Part shown: positions 10,571 to 19,079 of the stretch, one piece after another
Layout of the letters: the number at the start of each line of letters is the position of its first letter
Position numbering within the stretch: position 1 is the first letter of the stretch
NCBI GenBank assembly: GCA_000708835.1
Contig: DF237378.1
Coordinates: forward strand, 1 to 25,911
Source of the DNA: Klebsormidium nitens
Lineage: Eukaryota > Streptophyta > Klebsormidiophyceae > Klebsormidiales > Klebsormidiaceae
Length of the DNA: 25,911 nucleotides
Direction of reading: 5' to 3'
Notes under the pieces: generated by a model
What the model was told of the DNA's origin: nothing
Database searches by the model: none
Seen by the model: the letters and a program-made list of their open reading frames with translations, nothing else
Made by a program: the position numbers and the translations under genes

Positions 10571-11296
10571 AACTCGCGCTCCGCGCGCTTACAAGTAGCC
10601 CGAGGTTTAATTTTCTCTAGGTTCAATCCAACCACGCGAATGTGCGGGCGCGTCGCAAGGGCCTCGGACCAGCCCGCGCGCGCGGCAAGCCGCGGGCCCA
10701 CTCCGCGGCAAAGTTTCGCTGCCGCCCCGAATGAAGTTGGTGCGGAGCCATACGAGAAGCGCGCTCGCGCATGAGCGCGCGAGCGCAATAGCGTGAACAC
10801 GCGAGCGCTCAAGCGCGCGAGCCTTAAGCGCGCAAGCGCTAGCGCAAGAGCGCGAGAGCTAGTGAGCCGCCGGTCCGATCGCAACAGCTACTTCGTCATA
10901 GCCGTGTCTGTTGAGGGGATTGGTCCCCTAGCTTTTGGCAAGGGAACCTTATCAACGACCAGAACGTTAGAGTTTCTTTGAATCCCGGCCAGTTTCAAGT
11001 CTAACAGCATCGAATCCCGACTGAAATTCTGAAGTTCCCCCATTCGAGTTGCAAGTTTCATCTTCGCACAAAGCTTGTTTCGAGTTTCAGGCGGCGTCAC
11101 TTTGATTCGCAATTCGAAGCGATATTTGGCGCAAACGCCATCCAGCCGTTCGCTCCCAGCCGGCTAAAGGACGTAGCCAGACCCGCGGAGATCTCCTCTT
11201 GAGACTACTTGACATATGAAAGCAGGAAGAACGCATGAAAAACGGCACAGCAATCCAAGCGGTTGCGATTAAGCAGGCCAAGTCGTAGAATTCTAA
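10372..11296. repeat. 925-bp direct repeat R1, left copy
   Basis: I found no difference from 14629-15553 (offset 4257). It starts CTGCTTCGGCTGCC and ends GTAGAATTCTAA, directly abutting the left terminal repeat of the piggyBac-like element. The sequence before it (...GAGTCACCG) is unrelated to that before the right copy. It does not have TG...CA ends and does not look like an LTR. Confidence 0.95.
10758..10862. repeat. GCGCRAGC-rich low-complexity cluster in R1
   Basis: About a dozen overlapping units of the type GCGCGAGCGC, GCGCAAGCGC and GAGCGCGCGAG, many mutually complementary. They create long apparent Arg/Ala frames on both strands that I treat as artefacts. The same cluster recurs at 15015-15119. 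Confidence 0.75.
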
Positions 11297-11312
11297 CACT
11301 ACTACCGTCCGG

Positions 11313-11350
11313 TGTCCTCAATTAGGGACAATGTACTCAATCGAGGACAT
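11313..11350. promoter_or_regulatory. Left subterminal palindromes, probable transposase binding sites
   Basis: Two adjacent imperfect palindromes, TGTCC...GGACA (11313-11330) and ATGTAC...GGACAT (11331-11350), share the core CTCAAT. Both recur inverted near the right end. The binding role is inferred from position and symmetry. Confidence 0.55.
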
Positions 11351-11606
11351 AAAAAATGCAAACTTTGCCACGTCATTATCTCCGGCGCGGCCGCGGGTTT
11401 CAGGCGGTTTTAGGGCTTCAGTGGTAAGGGTTGGACCTCAGGACCTCGGCAAAAATCTAACTTCGGTCAAATTCGAAAGAAAACTTATTCTAGTTGCTGA
11501 GGTGTCCGGTGTGCTCATTTATCCTACAAACCTGCTCTTCTTTCGTCATTCAATTGTGTTCTTCACGTCCAAAAAGGCGCATAGGGGCAGAATGTTGTAG
11601 AGAACT

Positions 11607-13990
11607 ATGGCGTCTACATCTGGTCCATGCTTAGGTGATGTATTTCTGGTGAAGGCTGCCCATTTTGGTGAGGAGTGGGCTCAGTCTGAGTATGGGACTG
11701 CCTGGCCCTGGGTAACTTTAGCAGGCACTGTAACCAAGCAGAGGCCTGCAAAAGGGAAAACCCCAGAGAATGGGGGTTACTTTTTGAAGGAGATGAGACA
11801 ATGTACTGGTTTAGTAAGCTGCAACTGGCACAATATGTAAAGTCTCCCGAGCATAGGGTGTCGCCCGAGCTGCCTCAGTCTGAAGGGGGCAGCATGCATG
11901 CAGAGGCTGCCACAGAATTAGATCTGCGCACACCTGCGAGGAAGGGGAAGGAAAAAGTCACGGGGTTTGATGCTGCGGGCAGCCTCCCACCAGCCAGGCA
12001 GCTCCGCAGAAGCTCTGCAAACAAACCTTGGGGATACCGGGGTGAAGAAGATTCAGCAGGGGAGGAAGACGCTGTGTCAGAAGAGGTGGAAGAGGGCAGC
12101 CAGTCTGACGGGCAGGGCAGCCAGTCAGATGGCGACCCTGACAGCCAATCTGACAGTGAAGAGGAGGCTGCAGGGCCTGCCACAGCAGGGCCTGCCACAG
12201 GACAGAATCGGGGGCGTCCACCGGGCAAGCGAACCGTGGTTTTCCAGAAGCGGGCGGTGAAGCCCGCAGGGAGGAAGCGTGTGTCAAAGAAGCTGCTGGA
12301 AGGGGCGTCCAGCGGCAGCGAAGAGGAGGGGGAGAGCGATGAGGAGCTTGAGAAAGAGGGCGAGGGTCCGTTGGACAAGGGTTTGGAGGCGGGGCCCTCG
12401 GGGCCCATGCATTGGGAGCCGGTCGCGGAGGGGGATGTGCTGGAAGACGTGCAGCCCCCAGCATTCACGGGGCCCTCGCAGCGAGTAAGAAACCTTCCAG
12501 GTTTGCCCTCACTAACGCCGCTGCAGGTCTTCCTGTACCTTGTGCCTTTGGAATGGTTCAAGGATGTGGTGTTCCAGACCAATTTGTATGCGGCCGCGTG
12601 TCGGGAGGAGGCGGGGCTGCCTGGGAACAAGGGAAGGGTTTGGGTGAACGTGACGCTCCAGGAAGTGATGCGGTGGTTTGGGTTAGTGTTTGCTATGGCC
12701 CTGCATCCGTTGCCTGCTCTTGCCCACTATTGGAGGATCGGAGTTCAAGGGGCTGTCCGTTTACCGGGGTTTGGGGAGTTCATGTCCCTGAAGCGGTTTG
12801 AGCAAATCAAGCGGTACCTGCATACAAATGACAATGCCCAGAGACCCCCAGACAGAGCAACCCGGGAGTACAGGCTGTGGCACTTGATGCCGTTGCTAAA
12901 CCACATGGAAGAAACCTTCCCCCGGTTCTACAACCCAACTCAGTTTGTCACGTTCGATGAGCGGATGATCCCTTTGAGGAATCGGGGTTGTCCAGTCCGG
13001 GTCTACAACCCGAAGAAGCCCCACAAGTTTGGGGTGGAGCTTTTCTGTGCCGTTGATTCGGTCACATTCTATTGCTACTTCCAATGGGTTTACGACAAGG
13101 TCAAGGTCGAGGGGGACGGGTTGCACGACATGATCGTGCGAAAGCTGGGGGACCGTGTCCCCAAACACAGGGGGCACGTGATCATCCTAGATCGGGGGTT
13201 CACAGGCCCCCTGCCTGTTCGCGCTTTGAAGGAGGCGAACCTCCTTGCTACTGGCACGTGTCTCCCTAACCGGAAAATGTTTCCCAAAGAGTTGCTGCAG
13301 CTGGGAAGCAAGGCAGAACGGGGATCCATGAGGGCGGCAGTCTGTGAGGAGGACGGGATGGTGGCGGTGGCGTGGCAGGACAAGAAGCCGGTCTTCTTCC
13401 TGTCCACGTGTCACGGGTTGAGCCTCGGGGAGACGGGGCGGAGGGTTGCAGGCACGAGGGAGGAAGTGACCTGTCCGGAAATTGCGTACGAGTACAACAA
13501 GTTCAAGGACGGTGTCGATCAGTTCGACAAATCGTGCTTGATGGTGGGGTACGGTGGCGAGATGGAGCTCGTCTCCCGGAAGTGGTGGGTGCGGGTGATG
13601 TTCGGGTTACTGGACGGGGCGATGCACAACGCGTATGTGCTGTACCATGAGGCGCATCCGGAGGTGAGCCGCTGGGACTTCCTCCTCGCGCTGCAGCAGC
13701 AACTCGTGGAGAACACGTACGACAACCTCCCGGGGGCGAGGAAGCGGGGCCGGTCGGAGGGGGCCGGAACCGCAACAACGGGGTCGGATGACCGTGACGG
13801 GCACACCCTGGAGCGGGTGAAAGGGGCTTCCAACCGGTGCCGGGTTTGCTACGCTATGGACGGGAAGGCGGGCAGGAAGGTGAACATGAAGTGCGGGGCG
13901 TGCGGGGTGTTCCTGTGTCCGGGCGCGTGTGACCGGGATTGGCACACCCTCCCGGAGTTTGCGGGAACGAGAAAGAACTTGAGGGGCTAA
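11607..13990 (+). CDS. piggyBac-type DDD transposase, two exons
   Basis: Exon 1, 11607-11813, starts at the first ATG after an in-frame TAG and ends at TTA|GTAAGC. A 65-nt phase-0 intron (11814-11878) ends in GCTGCCTCAG. Exon 2, 11879-13990, completes 772 residues. Unspliced, the long frame could start at 11801 (729 aa) but would lose the N-terminal segment containing WPWVTLAGTVTKQ. In spliced numbering, an acidic Ser/Asp/Glu-rich region lies at about 120-225. The DDE_Tnp_1_7-like core follows, with D429 in FVTFDERMIPLRNRG, D507 in VIILDRGFTG, and D616 and D619 in GVDQFDKSC. These match the four aspartates of the piggyBac core. A C-terminal Cys-rich zinc domain follows: C723, C726, C741, C744, C749, C753, H758. 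No stops or frameshifts are present. It catalyses cut-and-paste transposition in the nucleus. Confidence 0.92.
11814..11878 (+). other. Predicted 65-nt intron in the transposase gene
   Basis: Donor GTAAGC at 11814 and acceptor CTGCCTCAG ending at 11878 both fall on codon boundaries. They join two frames that are otherwise offset. Retaining the intron places a TAA in the exon 1 frame (11838-11840). Confidence 0.65.
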
Positions 13991-14380
13991 TTGAGTTGGT
14001 AGAGCAAAATAGGCAGGAGAGAAGAGATCTGCGTAATTGGTCCAAGCCGAGCTTGTGTTGTATTTATTGCAACGCATCTGAGAGTTTGCGGCCGAAATTG
14101 AAGTATTGTGCTCGCAACTATGTGTCTTAAATAGGGTGTGCTTCATTGGCCGTACTTTGGATGTGTCGAGCATGTGTCAACGATGGAATTTGGGTCAACT
14201 GGCAAAACTGCGCAAAACTGGCAAACAGTGGCCCCGTGCACGCGTGACGTAAGACACACGATTTCTCGAATGTGGTGGCTACGTTCATATATAGTGTTCA
14301 TAAATCATGTTTAGGATGCCCGCCAATTTGCACGGCCATCTAAGTTGATTAGCTATTTAATGGAAGCCGATATATACAAA
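13991..14380 (+). other. 3' non-coding part of the piggyBac-like element
   Basis: AT-richer than the transposase gene, with no open frame of note. It contains CATATATAG near 14287 and ends at the right internal inverted repeat. Confidence 0.5.
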
Positions 14381-14621
14381 ATGTCCTCGATTGAGGACAT
14401 TTCGCTGCTCCACGCATTTCCAGAAATTGCAGTTCGTCACGAAATGGAGAGGGTTTTGGTATCTAAACTAATCGGGTATAATATACAAGCCTAGCACCCG
14501 GTAGAGAAATGATAAAGTAAGCTCGAAACGAAAATCGGATGTCAAAATCCATGGTTTGCTATGGTTGGCATGTAATGCCATCATGTCCTTAATTGAGGAC
14601 AAAACTGGGACGGTAGTAGTG
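14381..14621. promoter_or_regulatory. Right end of the transposon: internal repeat, palindrome and TIR
   Basis: 14381-14400 is a near-palindrome matching the left internal repeat in inverted orientation. 14584-14601 matches the left 18-bp palindrome. 14608-14621 is the TIR. The longer spacing at this end than at the left gives the ends a polarity. Confidence 0.7.
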
Positions 14622-14628
14622 ATACTAA

Positions 14629-15553
14629 CTGCTTCGGCTGCCGGCGTTCTTCAGCCGTGAAAGCTGCCTCCCTTAATCTGGCTTCAACGAAACCTCCGAA
14701 TCTCAATGGTAACAAACCAACTCTTGTTGATCGCGAATTTTTGAAGCTTGGCTCGTTGACAAATTTCGAGATAGAAGAGGGCGACGACTCGCGGCCCGGC
14801 TCGGCTCTCTGGCAGCCGCCAACGTGAAACTCGCGCTCCGCGCGCTTACAAGTAGCCCGAGGTTTAATTTTCTCTAGGTTCAATCCAACCACGCGAATGT
14901 GCGGGCGCGTCGCAAGGGCCTCGGACCAGCCCGCGCGCGCGGCAAGCCGCGGGCCCACTCCGCGGCAAAGTTTCGCTGCCGCCCCGAATGAAGTTGGTGC
15001 GGAGCCATACGAGAAGCGCGCTCGCGCATGAGCGCGCGAGCGCAATAGCGTGAACACGCGAGCGCTCAAGCGCGCGAGCCTTAAGCGCGCAAGCGCTAGC
15101 GCAAGAGCGCGAGAGCTAGTGAGCCGCCGGTCCGATCGCAACAGCTACTTCGTCATAGCCGTGTCTGTTGAGGGGATTGGTCCCCTAGCTTTTGGCAAGG
15201 GAACCTTATCAACGACCAGAACGTTAGAGTTTCTTTGAATCCCGGCCAGTTTCAAGTCTAACAGCATCGAATCCCGACTGAAATTCTGAAGTTCCCCCAT
15301 TCGAGTTGCAAGTTTCATCTTCGCACAAAGCTTGTTTCGAGTTTCAGGCGGCGTCACTTTGATTCGCAATTCGAAGCGATATTTGGCGCAAACGCCATCC
15401 AGCCGTTCGCTCCCAGCCGGCTAAAGGACGTAGCCAGACCCGCGGAGATCTCCTCTTGAGACTACTTGACATATGAAAGCAGGAAGAACGCATGAAAAAC
15501 GGCACAGCAATCCAAGCGGTTGCGATTAAGCAGGCCAAGTCGTAGAATTCTAA
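14629..15553. repeat. 925-bp direct repeat R1, right copy
   Basis: Begins directly after the element's right-end CTAA and runs to GAATTCTAA, then continues into unique sequence (GCAGACCAAATG). No mismatch to 10372-11296 was noticed over the full length. Confidence 0.95.
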
Positions 15554-15595
15554 GCAGACCAAATGCAGAATGTGATGCAAGTACACATCTTCACA

Positions 15596-15635
15596 CCAGG
15601 GGGAAGCTGTACTGTCCAGGGGCAAGCTGTACTGT
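15596..15635. repeat. 20-bp tandem duplication
   Basis: CCAGGGGGAAGCTGTACTGT is followed directly by a copy with one G-to-C change. Confidence 0.9.
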
Positions 15636-15693
15636 TATATGACGTGGCGGTCGGCAACAGTCGCACCTCGTAACCTTGCCGAGCCAACTAGAT

Positions 15694-16005
15694 ATGATCT
15701 CGACCATGCAGCCTGACGGAGCGGCAGTCGAGGTTATCCGTGCTTGTTCAGAAAAGGCTTTGTATTGTAGCAAGAACGATCGTCTAAATTCAAATGATCG
15801 AGCCCCTCGAATTCGATGCACGAGAAGCTGGTTAGACTCTGATGACTACTGGGATCTGAAATCCCTGCCGGCCGTCGAAGCTAGCAGTCTCGATTGGCCA
15901 AACGGCGTAACTTTGACCTGCTTGGTTTTCTTTGAAAGAGTCCTGAGCATGCGCAATGTTGATCGGCTTAGATATTATGGGGGCCGTACGATGCCAGGTT
16001 CGTGA
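15694..16005 (+). CDS. Unrecognised open frame, 103 codons
   Basis: Starts MISTMQPDG about 140 bp past the right R1 copy and stops at 16005. The composition is ordinary (Trp, Tyr and Asp spread through, no low complexity), with a stretch SLPAVEASSLDWPNGVTLTC. I recognise no domain. It overlaps the next frame (15956-16399) in a different phase. A CCAG|GTTCGT near its end could be a donor, but its phase does not match the acceptors at the start of the next frame. Confidence 0.27.
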   Translation: MISTMQPDGAAVEVIRACSEKALYCSKNDRLNSNDRAPRIRCTRSWLDSDDYWDLKSLPAVEASSLDWPNGVTLTCLVFFERVLSMRNVDRLRYYGGRTMPGS

Positions 16006-16399
16006 CACAAGTCCCTGCTCATGTCAGCCCCAGCATTCTTTCCAGGAAAAGTCTGGATCCCGCAGCCAGATTGTCGAGAAACGCGGCAAGCGAAGCTCAC
16101 TCCAATCATCCACGTCGCGCCCGGCAATGGATCAGGACTGTCTTAAAGGCACCAAGCCTCCCAAGTTCCACCCATTGAGAGTCAGTAAAAGACGCCGATC
16201 GACCTGCCATGCACGGCGCTTGTCGTCAAAAGTAGTGGGAGCAGCATCGAAGCAAACACGTCTCCCCGTAAACCCAGTGCTAAAAGCTTTGTCGGGGCCG
16301 GAAATTGTGACTTTCGACTCCTCTAAACTCGGCCGCATAGACAAAGGCCTATGCGGCCGGTCGGATAAGGCGTCTCATATATATACGGGCAGGTATTGA
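15956..16399 (+). CDS. Unrecognised basic open frame, up to 147 codons
   Basis: Lys/Arg/Ser-rich with no recognised domain. A good acceptor (GCATTCTTTCCAG) near 16040 suggests that a real exon, if there is one, may start there, with a later ATG at 16127. The frame crosses a perfect 11-bp hairpin (16330-16359). The basic composition would fit a nuclear protein, but chance cannot be excluded. Confidence 0.25.
   Translation: MLIGLDIMGAVRCQVRDTSPCSCQPQHSFQEKSGSRSQIVEKRGKRSSLQSSTSRPAMDQDCLKGTKPPKFHPLRVSKRRRSTCHARRLSSKVVGAASKQTRLPVNPVLKALSGPEIVTFDSSKLGRIDKGLCGRSDKASHIYTGRY
16330..16359. repeat. Perfect hairpin, 11-bp stem and 8-nt loop
   Basis: CGGCCGCATAG at 16330-16340 pairs perfectly with 16349-16359. 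Confidence 0.85.
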
Positions 16400-17775
16400 T
16401 GGGCTCTTTCACAGGGGCCAGCAATCATAGAAGAATAGAACTTGCCTCATTTGGGGGGCGATAAGTGTGCCAATGGCATGGCAAATTAAGGTCAATAAAG
16501 AGTGTGTGGGAAGTGAAGTTGCTTGGGGCCGGACGAGTTTGATTTTATCTCTAAAACATACAAGTGTACGTTGGTGCCTGTAACTCTAGCTTGCAGGTAA
16601 GGCGGCCACTTGTTGGACTCGAATATCGCTCCTGCCCTTGGAACTAGCCATGTCTGATCACTCTCGCAACTCTGAGCAAGCTCTAATGCCAAACATCGTG
16701 TTGCCTCATCTGAGAACCTTCCATCAATTTAGAAGCTCGAGCGGATCTTACATTTTGGGGCGCATATATATTCCCCAGATAAACGACTCGGAGGGAAGGC
16801 CTCGTGCAATTCCGAACCGTTCTCTGCCAGGCTAGCAATTCTTGAACTCTACAGTGGCTCCGCTTGGAAAGCAGACTCATGGATAGACGGAACGATGGGT
16901 CCGAGTACTCAAGGAGTATGCAAGGAAGTTGTACCAGTTTTAAAGTATCCACGGCCATACACTAGTAGGTCCAGCTGATCATCGGCGCTGGCTTCAGAGA
17001 GACCCGCACTATACAGCTAGAAAGCTAGCCCGGTCCAAATCATATAATTCATTTCAATAAATTAATACAGCCGCCTTCTAGAAACTGGCGCCTTCATTTT
17101 GGCACCTGTGCGCTCTACCTAAGTCAGGATGTTTGAGTGTTTGAGCGTGGTTGAGCTCAGCTTTCTACGGCCTCCGCCATTCCGCGGAGTCCCCGCAGAG
17201 TACCGTACCCGCGGCTCTGTTCCATGATTATGATCAGATATCCTCCAAGCCTGGTAGAGGCGGCCCTTGGGGGCCTTAAAAAGTGGCCGGCCAGCGTGGC
17301 CGAGCTGAGCCGACAGAATTTGACCTTGACAGCTGGGCGAGGGATGGCGTACCCCCGGCGCGGCGTACCCAGCCGGACGCGTTCTGCCGAAATCGGTACC
17401 AGTTGCTAGAACATGCCGTGTGCCCCGGGGCCGTGTGTAATTCTAGATTTAGGTATGCATTATGCTCGATCCGACGGCAAACAGCTGGTGGCATGTCTCT
17501 CAGATGTAACATGACTCTGATCGACAGATCGAATTGAAAAGTGTATGCCAGTCGGTACGGTAACAAGACCCGGTGCGCGCGCACAACGGTCGCGAATACG
17601 GTACCAGTAACTTAATTGAGATTAGTTAGTTAAATGAGATTTGTTGAGATCTCAGACTCATTGGATGACGTCATGTGGGACATTCTATTACGCCGCTCAA
17701 TAAATGTGACCGAGAATTGCGCGGCCACAGTACTCCGAAAACTCTGTGTGACCTTTTAGGGGCGTGTGACTGAAG
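16400..17775. other. Stretch without recognised gene
   Basis: Only short frames without family resemblance. It contains the 18-bp sequence shared with 3518-3535 (at 17576-17593) and a perfect TGACGTCA (17666-17673), a bZIP-type site whose relevance is unknown. Confidence 0.35.
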
Positions 17776-17783
17776 ATAGGCAC

Positions 17784-17905
17784 CCGGGGGACGGGTCGGG
17801 TTGGTATGATACTATGATGGTTTAAGGCCGGGTGGGTTGGGGTGCGGAGAGGGTGATTATTTAGGTTAGGTTTTTTATTTTGAAGTGCCCGGGTAACTCG
17901 TATCC
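17784..17905. repeat. G-rich tract, possibly related to the 9.2-kb MITE-like element
   Basis: Shares GACGGGT.GGGTT and GGGTGCGGAG, in the same order and at similar spacing, with 9250-9296. Its borders carry only a short ACCCGGG motif, so a mobile-element call is not secure. Confidence 0.35.
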
Positions 17906-18532
17906 TAGCCCGCTAGGTCACACCGTACACACACGAGAGTAGGTAATACCGGTATGGCCACATTTCGCCCCAGTAGTACGGTGTTACCGGTATCTGACGT
18001 AGAACGGGGCCCGTACGTGGAAGTACAGGAGCCTTGGAAGTGATCCTCGACGCTCGGGCGGTGGACTAAAGTAGGTATTGGAGTCTGGAAGTACACTGAT
18101 GATATGCCAGTGTGGGCCAGCTGGCAGCGCCCCTGCAGCAATTGGTGACACCGTATGTAACGGCCCTCTAATTAACGGTAGGCGGGGGCAATGTGGGTCA
18201 GTACCGCGGGAGGAGGTACCATGCGCATAGCACGCTCTCATGAGGCTCGTCTAGCTAGGACCCTGGGCCCACAGTGCATGCCACTGCACAGATTTGACAG
18301 ACTCTGATTGCTTGCTTCTGACTTCAGTGGGCTGACTTTGTGACTTGTGATGCAAGAAGGAAGCTGAGCCAGATGCAGCTCAGGTAGAAGAGAGGAAACT
18401 GATCAACATAAAACGGGATCAACAGGATCTGAAAGCATCCAAAGGAGCCACGTTTTTCTCAGTTCGTAGCTTGCTTGAACCCACAATCCCCCCAGATCGA
18501 CCCTCTCGAAATTTTCAGAGTCATTCAGAAGG
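17906..18532 (+). other. Upstream region of the RRM gene
   Basis: No open frame of note. Two TACCGGTA-centred palindromes lie near 17950 and 17988. No convincing TATA box was placed relative to the RRM start. Confidence 0.3.
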
Positions 18533-18847
18533 ATGACTATCTATGTGGGCAACTTGTCGTCCCAGGTCAATCAGGAGTCCCTGAAACAAAGATTGGCTGA
18601 AGACGGGAGTGTCAAGAGTGTTCAACTCCCAACAGACAGAGAGTCGGGCCAACCTAGGGGGTTCGCTCTGGTGGAAATGAGCAGTGACGCCGAAGAAGCT
18701 GCTGCCATTGATGCATTGGACGGGGCGGAATGGATGGGCCGGAACCTCAAGGTGAACAAGGCAAGCTCGCACGGTGCTAGTGCTCACCCCAGTGGTGGGA
18801 TGGGATCTACCCCGAACACGGGGGCAGCAGGTGGAAGATGGAACTGA
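18533..18847 (+). CDS. Small single-RRM RNA-binding protein, cyanobacterial Rbp-like
   Basis: 104 residues in one exon. One RRM fills residues 2-76. RNP2 is IYVGNL (3-8) and RNP1 is RGFALVEM (42-49). Of the aromatic RNA-stacking positions, Y4 and F44 are kept, but the fifth RNP1 position is Leu46. The stretch MSSDAEE, then LDGAEWMGR and LKVNKA, strongly recalls cyanobacterial cold-regulated Rbp proteins, including their short Gly/Ser-rich tail (79-104). No transit peptide precedes the domain, so a cytosolic or nuclear role in RNA binding is the simple inference. An ordinary plant glycine-rich RNA-binding protein is the alternative, but its tail would normally be much more glycine-rich. The start is the only reasonable ATG, directly before RNP2. 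Neighbours show no link. Confidence 0.85.
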   Translation: MTIYVGNLSSQVNQESLKQRLAEDGSVKSVQLPTDRESGQPRGFALVEMSSDAEEAAAIDALDGAEWMGRNLKVNKASSHGASAHPSGGMGSTPNTGAAGGRWN

Positions 18848-19073
18848 GATGATCCTGATTCATTTGGCTTAGGGCACCTAGACATAACAGCGATGGGCGT
18901 GGCATGTGTATACTTGTGAGTGGATCTAAAACGGTGTTGCGGTCTCAGGTGCTTCATGCATGCCATGAGATAGCCAATGCAGTTTTGGAGCGCGGAACCG
19001 GGAAGCGCTAGTGGGGTGATGTACGCGCACCAGTAGGGGGCTCCATCGTTATTGGATATAAGATTGCATACAA

Positions 19074-19079
19074 AATAAA
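19074..19079 (+). terminator. Possible poly(A) signal of the RRM gene
   Basis: AATAAA 227 bp after the RRM stop codon, on the same strand. Confidence 0.35.

Larger units (their letters stand above)
11297..14624 (+). mobile_element. piggyBac-superfamily DNA transposon, apparently complete
   Basis: A 14-bp terminal inverted repeat, CACTACTACCGTCC, occurs at 11297-11310 and as its exact reverse complement at 14608-14621, followed by ATA. Just inside, 11313-11330 and 14584-14601 match inverted at 17 of 18. A 20-bp internal inverted repeat, 11331-11350 with 14381-14400, matches at 19 of 20. It lies about 20 bp from the left TIR but about 200 bp from the right TIR. Short TIRs plus asymmetric internal repeats are the known design of piggyBac ends. 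CTAA occurs immediately before the left end (11293-11296) and after the right end (14625-14628), where canonical piggyBac would show TTAA. It encodes one transposase, 11607-13990. Confidence 0.88.

Noticed and set aside
10619-10633. GGTTCAATCCAACC resembling a tRNA B box
   Set aside because: No A box or cloverleaf could be built around it.
10366-10884. 172-codon minus-strand frame, with a twin at 14581-15141
   Set aside because: Built from the GCGCRAGC low-complexity cluster; open on both strands, no domain.
11297-11306. CACTA (CMC) transposon suggested by the tips
   Set aside because: The transposase motifs are piggyBac, and no 2-3-bp target duplication fits.
11875-12630. Long minus-strand frame opposite the transposase
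   Set aside because: Antisense shadow of the acidic, GC-rich N-terminal region.
13607-14173. 188-codon minus-strand frame over the transposase 3' end
   Set aside because: Antisense shadow of the Cys-rich domain and the trailing sequence.
10372-15553. LTR retrotransposon with 925-bp LTRs
   Set aside because: No TG...CA ends, primer-binding site, polypurine tract, gag or pol; the interior is a DNA transposon.
15694-16399. One spliced gene joining the two frames here
   Set aside because: Donors in the first frame and acceptors in the second do not share a phase.
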